Source: Halichondria panicea (taxonomy: Eukaryota; Porifera; Demospongiae; Suberitida; Halichondriidae). From it: DNA of 64,000 nt. The first letter of the stretch is position 1, and every line of letters starts with the position of its first letter. Shown here in pieces: positions 1 to 14,100 of this stretch. A program made the translations under genes and the position numbers. Location: assembly GCF_963675165.1 (NCBI RefSeq), contig NC_087382.1:5814315-5878314 (forward strand), read 5' to 3'. The notes beneath the pieces are model-generated. The model saw nothing but the letters and a program-made list of their open reading frames with translations, ran no database searches and had not been told where the DNA came from.

Positions 1-101
1 TTATTTGTGGTAATCTTTCCGTATTATAAGTGACAACTTACCCTTAAGAACTACTCTCTAGGCTGGATGCACTGTACATTGTATCAAAGACAATAATTAA
101 T

Positions 102-107
102 TTTATT
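102..107 (-). terminator. Probable polyadenylation signal of tensin
   Basis: TTTATT on the plus strand reads AATAAA on the minus strand, about 65 bases after the tensin stop codon (TAA at 169-171). Confidence 0.5.
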
Positions 108-168
108 TTAACAGATAGTGCAATAGACACTGCATGCAACAACAAAAATATTAATACACAAGACTTGA

Positions 169-3100
169 TTATTTCTGAGCGTGTCTACCAGCTAGTTTGT
201 GTTCTTTCATGACCTTTTGGACGAAGTTCACGACCGATGTAACAGGTTGCGATGAGTCAAACTCGGAAAACACCAGACATGAGTGGCCAAAAGCGTCTTG
301 TGGGTGATAGACAATACCAAAGCACCTGTGCATGAGTGGGGAGTGACAGTTAATAGTGCACTGTTGGGTAAGTTTGTTGCTACAGACACACTGTACAGTA
401 TAATTACAATCATGTGTAGTAGAGGAGGTTCTAGTGATTAATTCTGTGGTATGAACATGATAATTTACAGAGAGTGCAGCCCAGATACTTGTAGCTTGGC
501 TTGCTGAAATTTGCAAAAAATATGTACATAAAAAATGTCCTGCTCCTGTAACATGGTACTGTAAGTGCTACAGAATAATACAGTATAAGGCGAGGGGTAC
601 AGTAACTGAGTATACGAAAGGTACAACGTGCTGAAGAGTCAACTATCTGGTGTAGAATATGCGGAAAATATTCTGTATGTACGATCTACCACCTAGAGAC
701 ACCTCTACAAAGGATTGTGGATATGGTTACGTATTAATTACAACATGTCAGTATACATAGGCTTGGAGAGAGCGTGTGTCACATGACTTACGGCTTATCT
801 TTCAATGACAAGACCTCCCCTGCATGTTGAATACCGGGCAAGTTCCATCTGAGACAACAAAAACCGGATAAATAACAATCCAAATAATCACTCATCTGTT
901 TTAGACATTATCAGATACTTGAATCAGTCTGAACTTAGCATTGACAAGAGAGAGTGCCTTGGGGCTTACCTGTAATTATTGGGGTCGAGGCCACAATAGG
1001 AGATGGAGCTGATAGGGTACTGCCGTCTAATGTACATCCTGTTGTGTGTGTGTGTGTGTTTACGCCTGGGTAATTACATAGCAAGCATGCGTAAGTACGT
1101 ACACATACATATTGGTTCAAACCAACAATTGCCTGAGGACGATTAATAATTATTTGCCTTAAAGTATCAGACACAAAATAACCTCTCTCCCGCTACTAAA
1201 CAAATCATGCATGCCACCCAGTTTATCAGTTACTGAATAGTTAGCAAGCCACCCACCCATTGATATTGTCAGTGAGAGTCACTCCGTCCCTCGATGCTTT
1301 GAAGGTCACTATGTTCATACTCAGAGAGTCCATGCTGCGCAGCTGTTCCACTGAGTATGCTACCGTCTGCTCGTCACCAGGGTCAGGTAAGTCAACACTT
1401 CCCAGGTACACAAGGTTGCAAGCTGTGTGTGGGTGTGTGTACATGTACACGTACATGCATAGTGTAGTTAATGTGTACAAATTAAATTTGTGAACGTCCT
1501 GAAATTGAAATACAAAAAAAGAAGATATACATGTGCATATGTATTAGGAAATTTCCTACATGACCCACCTGCTCCAGTCTGCAAAGCTTGTTGTACGCCA
1601 GCTGGTCTTCTCCGGGAGGCGGGCTGGGCAGAGGAAGGGGTGGAGCCTCGGGGGAGCACCAGTCGACAAGGCATACACAGCTTTTCCGTTGTGTGATGGG
1701 CTATGAACTCAGGGAGGGACTCTGTGTAGAGTGTGTGTAGGGGGAGGGGGAATGGAAATATCAAATTTCTTGAACATACAGCAGATGTACTGTATTATAA
1801 ACAGGTATTATAAACATACATGCATGTAATTACACATCGTATGACTACTGAGAATAATAATATAGTTACATGCATGCATGTACATGTGTACATACATGTT
1901 CATGTAGCATATGGTTGCTAAACACAAACTGTCACGATTATTCTCTTACTGAAAGCTCTCTCATTCCAGCCTTGCAGTTTGACTCCCTCTGGGTCGGGTT
2001 GGATGAGGAAGTGGGTCACCATCATCTCCTCAGTGATAGCCATGTCTGCAAAACATAGCAACACCATTGAAACTCAGGCTATTCATTATTTTACAGAATT
2101 TAAAGCACAATCATGTAGTCACACTGCATGTACATGTATACTGTACTCCCCTTAAATGTATGACCATCACACAAGCCACAAGACATATGGGAGAGCATAA
2201 TTATATTTGCACACACTCACACTGGTCTATATACAGAGTATAGGGAAACAATGACTGTCCCTCCACCAACTACTTGTGCCAATTAACTCACCATCGGCAA
2301 GCTTCTTTCTCCGTCTCACGTGATCCTCCGACAGTTTCAAAGTGAGAGCGTAGCCACCCTGCACCGTCTGACTATCCCTCACGATGAATGCACCAGGTTC
2401 CAGCGGTCGCACATAGTCTATAGCTTCCTCTCTACTCCACGTAGGCCTATACCAATACGGCATGAGCGATTTCACTGTCGATTCCGAAGGCTTTAGCTGG
2501 TGGGAACGTTCTCGATCATGGTACGGAACAGGTTTATTCGGAAGTGGACGTGATCGATGGTTACCGTGGTGATCTGTAACTCTTGCCGGAGGCATTACAG
2601 GAACTTCCGAGTGTCTGTGTTGATTCTTTACAAGATCTTTGACTCTTGGTGCAATCATAGCGTCTGAATTGGCTGCTTGCAATTTCGTATGTGGGCGCGA
2701 CTGGTCTGAGTGGGCAAGATGAGGGGCTGATGGCTTCTTGGCGAGGGGAGGGTGTCGTTTGGGCGGAGCAGACGGTTGAGTGATTGGCTTCGCCTGACAG
2801 GGAGACAGAGAAACAATAAATTAGCACACAAGTTCTGTTGAATCAACTGCAAATGATGAACTATGTACATAATACGTGTACGTGTATGTACACATGTATG
2901 AGTCCACAAGGTACTAGCGAATACTGGCCAACCTTCGCCTTCAATTCAATACAGCTGTAAAATAGGTGTAATTGTCATAATAACAATGTGCAAGTGACTT
3001 AGAACTCCAAATACGAGAATGCACATTACAAAAAAATGACCTGCTATAATACATAATTATAGGCTACCTACACATTTATACTTGTATGACATCAGCATAA

Positions 3101-6100
3101 CTATGTTATCTGCACTATCAGTATAAGGTCGTGTGCTTGTGTGCATCATACACTCAGTGAGAGTCTCGGGTGGTGTACTCACCTCTGGTGATACAATGTT
3201 CTCTCTGGAGGTTTGGTGGGCTGGTCTGCGATACTTCCTCGGCTGTATAGGACTAGAGGGAGTGTCCTTGGTGTCCCCTGGTGGTGTGTGTGTGTGTGTG
3301 TGTGCGTGCGTGTGTGTGTGCGTGCGTGCGTGCGTGTGTATAATGTGAGGTAACACCACTACACTACATGTACACGTATGTGGCATGGCAGTAAGGTACA
3401 TGTACATATACATTATCATTTATGTAGCGATCATACAGTAGAGGCCAATCCGTTTGCGTAGTACTCTGCGTTTATTTTGATTCTATTGCACAAAGCAAAA
3501 CAATCGGTTTGGTGCATGTGCACTAAGCTTGCAATAGTACATGTGTTGACACAACCACTAATTGGGTTCATACAGTACACAGTACAGTCAATAATGTCAC
3601 TACATGCTGTGAGTGTAAACTATGTAACCACAGCATACATTGTAGTACAGTGTAGGCAGAAACGGACCTCCGCATGATCTAATCAGCCACAATGTAGCTA
3701 TCTATACAAACAGAACAGACACTTTAATTTGGCCTCTACGTACCTGCAACATTCTTACAGTACGTGGTTCAAAGACATTGGCTTTACATTTTATTTTTAA
3801 AACCAGTAGGCTAGGCACCACCTAGGCATCTAGCACTTTTCATGTATGTGTATTATCTCTTAATATTATGTCAATCACTTTTATCGAACTCACCTCCTCC
3901 TCCAGGTGGTGGTGCTAGATTCTTGGGTCGTTCCGGTTTAGGGGGAGGGGCTCGAGCTGACGGCTCTTGGTGATCCTGTAATTAGAAGGGCAAAGTAATA
4001 AACACTTCAATATGCATGTTGCATGTACGCACGCACACACACACACACACAGCGTTATAATCAACTTAATGACAATAACAGTTCAAACTGAAGCTACATG
4101 TGCAATAGTCTGTATACTGTCAAGACTACCCTTGATACTGTAGATACATGTATCAACTAGCATTAATCAGGTCGTGTACGTGATGTACAGTGTACACACA
4201 GTGAAAGTCTGTACATTACATGTACGTAACATTTTCATCATTTTCCACTACATGTAATTAAGCTCTATTTACATGTACGTACATTTCCGTTATTTCCTCT
4301 GTGATGAGCTGCTTCACCACCCGTCCCCTGCAACTCTGTCTTCCCCCCCTCAGGGACACTCCCCCACGCACTTGTACGCAGGAAAGCCTCGTAATCACGA
4401 TTTACATGTCCAATTGAAATCCCCGATATCTCGAATGGAGCGAGTGTCTTCACCCTCTCTTCATTGCTGACCGTGGCCGAGTGAATCGTGTGTTGCTTGG
4501 GCTTGGTCAGATTAAGTGATCGCAAAAACTGAGTTTGAGCAAAATCAATGAACAAGTTACAGAATATTATTAACAAGTAACCCCGTATTGTGCTACATTA
4601 CATTATGTACATGTAATGTAAAATACAAATGCAGAGTCACTTTTCTAGCTGACACACAAAGTGTGTACAATTCTTAGAGCACCGTATTTGACTACTAGAA
4701 GGACCATTAGTTACTAGTACTCGACTAATAGAGCGATAAAAAAAATGCATGCATACATACATCCCTGGTACATGTACATGACTGTTTTAGCCTGGTGTAC
4801 TAGAAAAGAATACGCTGACATTTGATTTAGAAGTTGAACCCGAAGTACATGTACATGTACATATGACAGTAATCTCAAAGCATTTGAATGCTCAACCAAA
4901 ACAGCTAATACCCACCCACTAACCTTGAGAAAGGAAGCCCCTGATCCTAGCCTGGATCGCTGGGGCGGGGCCTCAATGATGGGTGTGTCCTCTGAGGAGG
5001 GGCCTGTAGCCTCGTCCACTGGCTGGTGGGCCGTACGCAGCTGTGAGGTAGGTGTATACATGTGAGCTAGAGGCGTCATTTGTTAGCAATTAAACCAAAC
5101 TGGTGTACACATAATAATACATGTACAGACTAACATTTAATGTAGTACGTATGCTGAATTTCAGGGCCTAATCTGTTACCAAGAGTTACAGAGGGAGAGT
5201 ATCAGATGTACATGTACATGTATGAGGAGACTTCCTGTATCTATCATGGGCTTAGAATTTGCACACTGACCAATCCAAGTGTGTGTGATGTACTCTTTTT
5301 AGCTTACATTACTCACACTTGGAATGCGTGTATAGTGTACAGTGTTTTTTCAATTTTAGAATTTATGACCCTTTTCCTAATAGCACTCCTGGTAAAGGTC
5401 GTTCATAGCTTAAAACACTATCGAGCAGTCATCTGGTAAAGGGTAGTTAAAGTAAAAGCTTCAATTCAAACACCATTATAAAACATTTTTAGGAAGAAGA
5501 ATTTAACAAGTACACCTTATATACATGTAGATCGAGGGAGAATGTGTCACATGTGTCACTGTGTGTATATATACACACACACATTGAATACTCACCTGCT
5601 CAAGTAACTCGTCTTGGTTGGAGTAGATATGGAAGATGCCCTCGGGCAGTTGGTTGATGTAGTCCTCCTCAGACGCTGGGTCATGAGGTCTGCAGAAAGT
5701 GCAGAAACACAACTGTAACAAACCTTTGCTTTAAACACAACTTGTGGGCACTCAAACTTAAAATAGAACTTGCTAAGAGATACTAAACGCATATTTTACA
5801 AGAAATTGGTCAGTCACAACTCGAACTTCAAATGTACGTACCAGTCTATAGTCCAAATTGGGTGGATTAATTGATAATCTAAGCACAATCACTCACAGCT
5901 ATACATCTATACAATTTGAAAACACGCAGCTCTTCACAGACCCCACAAATGTTTTAGACAAAACACTCCCCAGATTCTGCAAGCACATGTTGCTCATTAT
6001 CCCCCATACACTCTCCCCCATGCAATAGACAGACACCAGGCTGCATTTTCCTCTCTTCAGTTCTTTAGAGAAAATCGCCCTGGGAGCGAGGCTAAGACCC

Positions 6101-9100
6101 CACTAGACTAGACCATCCCACTCACATTGTCGCCTCCCCCTTGTCCAGTTCCGTGTTTTCGTACTGACGAGTCCTCAATAAGTTAGCGAGTATCTGTTTA
6201 CGAGCCTTCAACTCCTCCGGGGGTAACACCTCCACAGCCTCACCAGGATGTGTGGGCGGTGGGGGTTCCACGGTGGTATCAATCAAACTGCCGTCGGGTG
6301 CATACCCGAGGTTTGTGTACTCTGGTTCATCGATGGCCATTGGGCTCAGGGGAATTATAGAGTCTCTGCAAAGAGAAGTATTAGATTTATAACCTTTAAC
6401 AAATAAGTGCTAATGACACCTTACTGTCGAGCACGCACAACACACACACACCCACGCACGCCCACACACACACACACACGGTACCTGTTAGCATTGGTAG
6501 CCTTGATAAAGACCCTCTCATGATTCGAGAACGACCTGCTCCTCTGAATAGACTCGGCCCTCTCCCTCTCTTCACTGGTACCCTCTGCTCCGGGGGTTAT
6601 GTCCAGGTCCGCCAGGTTAGAATAGAAATCAGAACCAGAATTACTCGTCATGGTCAGATTCCCAGAACTTGAAGACCGACGCCCGATACTGTCAGAGTTG
6701 AGTGGAACAGGAACATCAGGGAACTTCACTTTAGCCCACATGTCATTGTCCACAGCGGACTGTCTGTTAGGCAAATGCTCAACTGAGATTTCTTGATTGA
6801 GCGGAATCTCATCATACGATGGTTGGTGTTTTAAGACACTTAGAGGGTGGGCTGAAGGTTTTGCTGTTTTCTTTTCCGCTTTTGATGGCGTTTCCGAGGG
6901 CTTGGTTATCTTTTTTGTCTTTGTAGCCCCCCCTCTTGATTCTAAATTGGCACTCTCACGCTTTCGTTGAAGATGCTGTTTTAGTATTTGTTTCTGCAGT
7001 TCTTCGTGCACAGAGCCAATTTTATCGTCTGTTGGTTTGGGTTTAAACACCGGTTTAGTACGAGGGGTGGGCCGTTGTGGGCGTGGCTTTATGACAGGGG
7101 TGTGGTCAGGGGACGATTTGGTTGGTTTGGTTTTGGAAAGCCCCGGACCATCTGTCCCCTCAGTTGCGAGGGTGGTGGGTGTGTCATCGTCTATCTCGGC
7201 ATAGTCTTCATCAGTGGGTGTTTGAGAGTCCAGGGATCTGGAGTGAACAATTAATACACTGATACACTTTTATCACCGTACAGTATATACATGTACATGA
7301 CGACTGTACATGACGACTGTACATGTACATGTATGTACGTAATTTCGTATCTGTACATGTACAGTGTACATGAATATAGTGGTATAAAATTAAATGCATG
7401 CTCTCGATGCGTTACATCACCATTTTAGAGCTGCATACATATGACACATGTACGTGGCACTCTCATGCAGTCATGATTGCATGCTATAATCGAAGCCTAT
7501 TCCACATAATGTACAGTACATGTTATCTATAATTAACACACGTACATGTACAACCATATGAAGGGGTTACCTTGAAGGGGGTATCCTGGGTAGAGGACGA
7601 TGGACCAACTGGCTGCCGGCTTTACGCTCCCCAGAGGGGGGTGGGGGTCTGGGTGGCTTGACTGTCTTCACAACCCCTAGGTTTGGAGTGGATGGAGACG
7701 AGTCAGGAATTCTTCTATCACTTCTATCGAGAAGACTGAAAAGAGAGTCATTCGAAGTAGCTTTGTGTGGCTTTAGGATTTTCTTTGGTGGAGGAGGTGG
7801 CTTTTCTTCTGGTTGAGCAATTACTTCATCTCGTTTTGTCTTGTCTTTGACTGATTTTTGGACGACTGTGTATAACTCTGAAGATTGGGGATGTGTGAAA
7901 TGGTCTATATCGTCGGGGTCCATTTGAGCACTGATTTCACTCTCTGCCCTCTCACGACGAAGTTGGGGGTACTTTATCTTTGGAGACTCCAAACTACATG
8001 TACATGACAATTGTATATATAATTGTGTACGATGGTGAGGGAGGCCAGGGCCATATATTAGACTGACTATAGAAGTTAAATCTAGAGTTTTAAATCTAAC
8101 TAGCATATGTAGTATATCCTATATAGACTTTACATCAGAGGAGGTACATGTATGACTCGATTAGGCTAAAATTAAGGTATTTGGTCACATCAATACATGT
8201 AGTCTGGCCACACCCTCCCCAACTTTGTATTGGGTCGGGTGAACTAGAACAGAACTACCACAAAGCAACAAACACTAATTTTATAGTTTAAAATAATTAT
8301 AGCATTCAATTATTCTACATGTACATGTATACCGTACTCTACCGAGATTACGCCCACCCTAATTGCATGCTACAAAGCAGCTACAGGTGGGATGGGCTTA
8401 ATTTCGAAAACAGTAGTTTTGTCTCGAAATTAAGCCCACCCAGATGTTTGCCTCGAAATTAAGCCCACTCGTTAAGAAACTATTCTTCTCTGTCTGCGTC
8501 TGAGGCCTGCCAGCTTTTGAAATACAATGAATACATCAACATACAACAACGGTGAATGCATGGGTAAAGTAGCTAGGTATAAAGAGTCAAGATTCTACAT
8601 CAGAAGGTTGTTCCTTGTCACTGTCAGTGTCTTCAACAGAGATTTAGAGAAGATTGTCCTTGTCTCTCTTATACTTGCTAATAGAATCTAGCTATATCTA
8701 ATTATTCAGAGCTAACCAGTGTACACAATAAACTGCTAAACCTTTTCTTGAAAACTTGCTCACTGACAAGATGTATCACTTCCTGGTGGGCGTATTTTCG
8801 AGGCAAATTAGCCTATGCAGGAACTTTCACCCAAAAGTGGGGGTGGGCGTAATTTTGGACGTGGGCGTAATCTCGGTAGAGTACGGTATATACATGTACG
8901 TACAATGTACAAGCAAATAAAAATATATAAAACCCAAAACACGGTCACACTATTGTTCAAATCAAAGCACTCTCACAGATCCACCCACTCACTCCATAAG
9001 GTTGGGCGGGTCGTCTCCCGGCATCCCGCTGTCATAGCCTCCTCTGAACGAAGCGTACGAGTTCCTCTTTGCCAACACGTCATCGTCCAACCCAATGTTC

Positions 9101-11160
9101 CCATTGGTCGCCGTCCCATTGTTGACTGTCAGCTGTTTGCCGTCAAGAAGAGAGGAACGGACATCAGCAAATGGCACATCTGTGTGTGTGGGGGGGAAGG
9201 GGGTGGAAACTTTACTATGAAGCATATCGATCTGAATTCATGAGTATTGACACAGGTATGAATATTGCGGTAAGCAGTTGAGAGGATTATTGAGCTACAT
9301 GTAAGTGCATGAGAGACAACCCCCCATAGTGAGAGACAACCCCCCATAGTGAGAGACAACCCCCCATAGTGAGAGACAACCCACCATAGTGAGAGACAAC
9401 CCCCCATAGTGAGAGACAACCCCCCCATAATGAGAGACAACCCCCCCCATAATGAGAGACAACCCCCCATAGTGAGAGACAACCCACCATAGTGAGAGAC
9501 AACCCCCCATAGTGAGAGACAACTCTCCATAGTGAGAGACAACCCCCTCCATAAATGTGTACTACGTGGAAAAGACACCATATCCAACCTATTTGAAGAG
9601 CAGTGTGAGCGCTTATCCTCGAAAAAATCCACTGTCAGACTTTTATATCGGTATTGCTAGTGGTCGTGATGCTTTCACTGCAATGAAAGCACGTCGCACA
9701 GGTGACGACTACAAGGAGATGCACGGCATCAACCGGATGACGGCTGTTTTCAAATCGAAAGATCAAAAAATATGCAAAAAGCGTGAAAAAGAACTTGTTG
9801 CAGTGTTCAAAAAGCACCCAAGGAATTTAAATCGAATAGGCGGAGGTGGGGGAAGAAGTACCAAACAACCATGGAGTTACGTGTACCTCGCCATGCATGT
9901 TTGAGACTTGAGACTGACTAGAAACATATAAAGCTAGACTGATAGAAAGACGGACAGTAGACTAGAAACTGTAACATTTTAAGTACATGTACATGTGCAC
10001 TGTAGCTAAAGATTTCTGTGTACAGATCGAGTTTACATTTTGAATCTAAAAAATTGGTACCTGTACATGTTCAGTGCATACACGTACATGTACATGTGAA
10101 ATGTGTTCCATTACCGTATAGCGGGTAAGTTTCATGGGGTAAAATATTCGTTTAACTCGAGAAACGGTGGTTTTCGTGAGTAAAAATTTTGTTTAGTCTC
10201 GTGGCTGCACGGCATTCTTACGTTCCGATAAGCCACGCCTACGATAAAATTTCGTGGATATTTACCCCATGAAAATTACCCGCTATACGGTACATGCATG
10301 CACAACTGTATACCCTCAAGCTTGTAACTCTCCCACTAATGTGCTGCATGTACATGTACGTATGATAAACTGTTGTTTACAGTCTTGTATATGTACAAGC
10401 ATAAACATGTGCATGTATGTGCATGTGCATGTAATTGCCTAGCAACAAAGTATGAAGGGTGGGTGGTATCATGCAGTGGTGTGGGGCCCGGGTGACTACT
10501 TAATTTTGATGCACTAATAAGGATCGTGGTTACTCAATATTAGGAGTCCTTTGTTGTGGCAAACTATAATAATTTACTGATATTGAGTAACCACGATTCC
10601 GGGAGTATTACTGTACTGTCCAGACAGTTAAAACATTGACCCACTCACGTACCATCAGGATACTGGTCCTCTGCATTGTCGAAGATGAGCTCCACCCGGG
10701 TACTATCATCAAATCTCTTGTCTTTGAAAGCATCGTCCAGATCTGCCTTGCTGTACACCATCCGGAGGTTCTCTCCCACTACTGCCGAGTGGAACTGACA
10801 GCGAAAGATTATCTCCATTCCGTGGGACTTTTTGTGGAAGCATTTGATCTGAGTGTGCGTGTGTAGTGGTGGGGGAGGTTATGACACTTGTTACAGCTGT
10901 TGGGTGTGCTTCATAATTACATGTACATGTACATGCATACACGTACACTAACCTACATGTATATGTACGCAAAATGTGTACAAAATGTAGGAACAATTAA
11001 TAATCAAGGGATGTCAATACAGTACTCCTGACCTACCTACATGTATGTAGCTACATTGTACGTACATGTACATTGTACAGTTACTCACCAAGACTTCTCC
11101 TTTTAGACTCAGTCCTCCGTATATGGATATCTTCACTCTCTCCTTGTCTGCCTGGCAAAG

Positions 11161-11198
<38 letters not shown>

Positions 11199-14100
11199 GG
11201 GGTGAACGGTTAGTTATCGTGGGGCTACAAGTACAGTGGAGCCCGCCACTTTGCAAAAATAAAATCTGCAAAACCTAAAATAGTAATGGTAATGACACAC
11301 GGTCGGTCCTTGCCAGAATGCAATAGTTAGATCGCAAAGGGTAAACATTTCTGCTGATTTGGTCCATTTGCAAAGGTTTTAAAAACCCGCAAAATATTCT
11401 AGTAATACGGTGGGATATATTGATGCACACAGCAGGCCACAAAACTCACATACATGACATGCATGACAGAGCGAAATAATTGAGCAAAAATGAGTATCAA
11501 CCCTCCACCCACCAACGCCCACTCACTATAGTCCAGAGGTGTAAACGAGGTCCATGTTGTCGTAGATCTTGAGGAACGGTCGAAACCCTCCCTTGCCGTC
11601 AAAGTTGGGTATACCGTGGATGATGAGATGCTGGAGGGTCACGGGCCTGTGGAACAATGTGCGTACATGTACATGTAGGCTGTAATACTTAGTATGTGTA
11701 TGTGTTGTGTAGAGTGTATCAAGACTAGATATGAGTATACATACATGCATATTCAAGGATACATGTACATTGTAGCTAGTATTCTTACCACTTTTGTATA
11801 GATGCAGTACAGTAATTGAAGGATATCTACGATGTATACAGCACAGTTATAGTAACAAATGTAGGTACTGTTCCTGTACAAACGTAATTAATTATCCTGA
11901 TCAAAACATTTTTGAAGAAATGGCGGTAACGTCCTAAGCATAGACGGATATAATCCACAGACTCACGGTGATTGGAGGTCGATCTTCCCGGCTAGTAGGT
12001 CAGCAAAGTAGTGAACGTACTTCCTCTGGGAGGGTTGGGTCACTCCCCCACACTTGCTATCATAGAACCTCTTCATGGCGAACCGATCCAGGGCAGCCTC
12101 AGCACTGTAGAGGTGGGGTGCATGGTGGTGATTTTGAATGCTCAAAACTTTGTTCCAAGTACAGTGTATCCATCCATTTTAAAAGAACACCTTTTGTAGC
12201 TCACCTATGGCAGATTTCCGAGTAGTGCATGAACGCTGCAATTACGCAACCAGTGCGACCTTTGCCCCCTTTACAGTGGACCACAGCAACGTGTAGCGGG
12301 TCAGAATCCAACCACGATTTCATGGACTTGCATACACTGCGAATATGTGTGTGTGTGTGTGGAAATGATTGATTTATAAAGCTGTACATACATGTACATG
12401 TGACTATAATTATCTCCCAAACACTCATATTACATAATATGACTACCCTAGTATACAAATGAAGAAAGTAATTACTGATAAAATCGACATGTATTAATTA
12501 TACTTTTGTATGCACATGTACATGTACGTATTCACGGCTTTAGAGAAGGCATGCCATACACGTACTAGCCACAATACAATGTACCTGCTCAACCTCTCCA
12601 GGGAGGGTGCCAGGTGGTCGGGCCAGCCGAAGTCCAGCACCTGGTTGTTGAAGTTGGTGATGTCATAGCTCCGTTCTGACAAATTGAAGATCTAAAGAAA
12701 GAAGGAATTGTAATTGTAGCTGCTTACATGTAGCTGCATGTACTCTAAGCAAAACAAATCGCTATACAAAGCTATTATGAAATGGCAATAAGAATATCGA
12801 TGGCTATACATGTAACTGCACACGCATCACAAGCACAGTACATGTATGTGTATGTGTCATAATTATGTGTACTTCAGTATTATACGTCAAGTATATAGTG
12901 TTACCATGTAGTTTTCTTCGTGTTTGGTCTTGAGCATCTTGGCCACGTCATGGAGGTTGTTCCTGTAAGCCTTCTCCATACCAGTGGCCGGGAAGGACAT
13001 GGCTGTGTGTGTGGGTGTGGGTGTGAGGGGGTGGTGAGTATGTGTATTGTGTGAGTGGGTGGAAGGGGGCGCAGTACACACGTGCATTGTGTGCAGTAAT
13101 GGGTATGTACAAGAACGTATGTGCAAGGAATAGTAATACCCATAGCCATTAAATATGCATGCAAGAGCAGACCATACCCAAGCTGATATGATAAATGTAC
13201 GTGCCCGCTAAAATAACCGGCCCCTTAACGTCTAAATAGCAGGACTTAGCACTTAGGGGCTGAGGTGATCGCTGTTTCATTGTTTACAGGGAAACAGTGA
13301 TAACATTTGTATATTGGAGCTCTCATTATGACTAGCTAATCTCCAAACATTCTAAATGATCTGCTAACGATGTTTTTGACACTTACATGCATTGTGCTAG
13401 TTGACTCGTCTGTGGAATGTGCATCAAAGTACATGTATGTGAGAATAAACTCATTGACAACACAGTGAATACGATTTCATAACGTGAAGTGGCTGAGATA
13501 CAATCCTCAAAGGCTGCGGTATAGTGTACACTCAAAGATTTCTCATTCACTGCACTTGTTCGAGGAAAACTGAGGTATCTACTACTAACAGTGAGATACA
13601 CACTAAATACTTGTACATACACTCACACACAGTATACAGTCAAGCCTAAGGCTATAGATGGCTCCTTTCTACTTGTCTGCTGTGTTGCTAGTATGCAGTG
13701 CTGTGTTGGTGGTTGGAGCTCTTCCCTATGGCAACAGAAACACAGCTAGGAACTCCCTCCAAGCAATAAAGGAGAGCACTACCGGTGGTGGTTGGAAGTT
13801 TGATAGAGTCTTGGAACAGGCTGAGGGGTTGTTTCTCAAGCTACTACTGAGACAAGAGCTACTAAGACAAGAGAAAGCTTCTGTGGCTGAAATTGAAGAT
13901 GAGATGTTCATACAAAAGATGTCTGAGCTACTGGCCCAAGAATACCTCTTCACACCACCACCACCACCACCACCATCCTCACCACCACCCACACCACCAT
14001 CCTCACCACCACCCACACCACCATCCTCACCACCACCCACACCACCATCCTCACCGCCACCCACACCACCATCCTCACCGCCCCCACCACCACCATCCTC

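Noticed and set aside
9129-9632. Long minus-strand frames rich in Leu-Ser-Leu-Trp-Gly over the 20-bp repeat
   Set aside because: All frames are open because the unit is stop-free; the peptide is the repeat itself with no start context or conservation.
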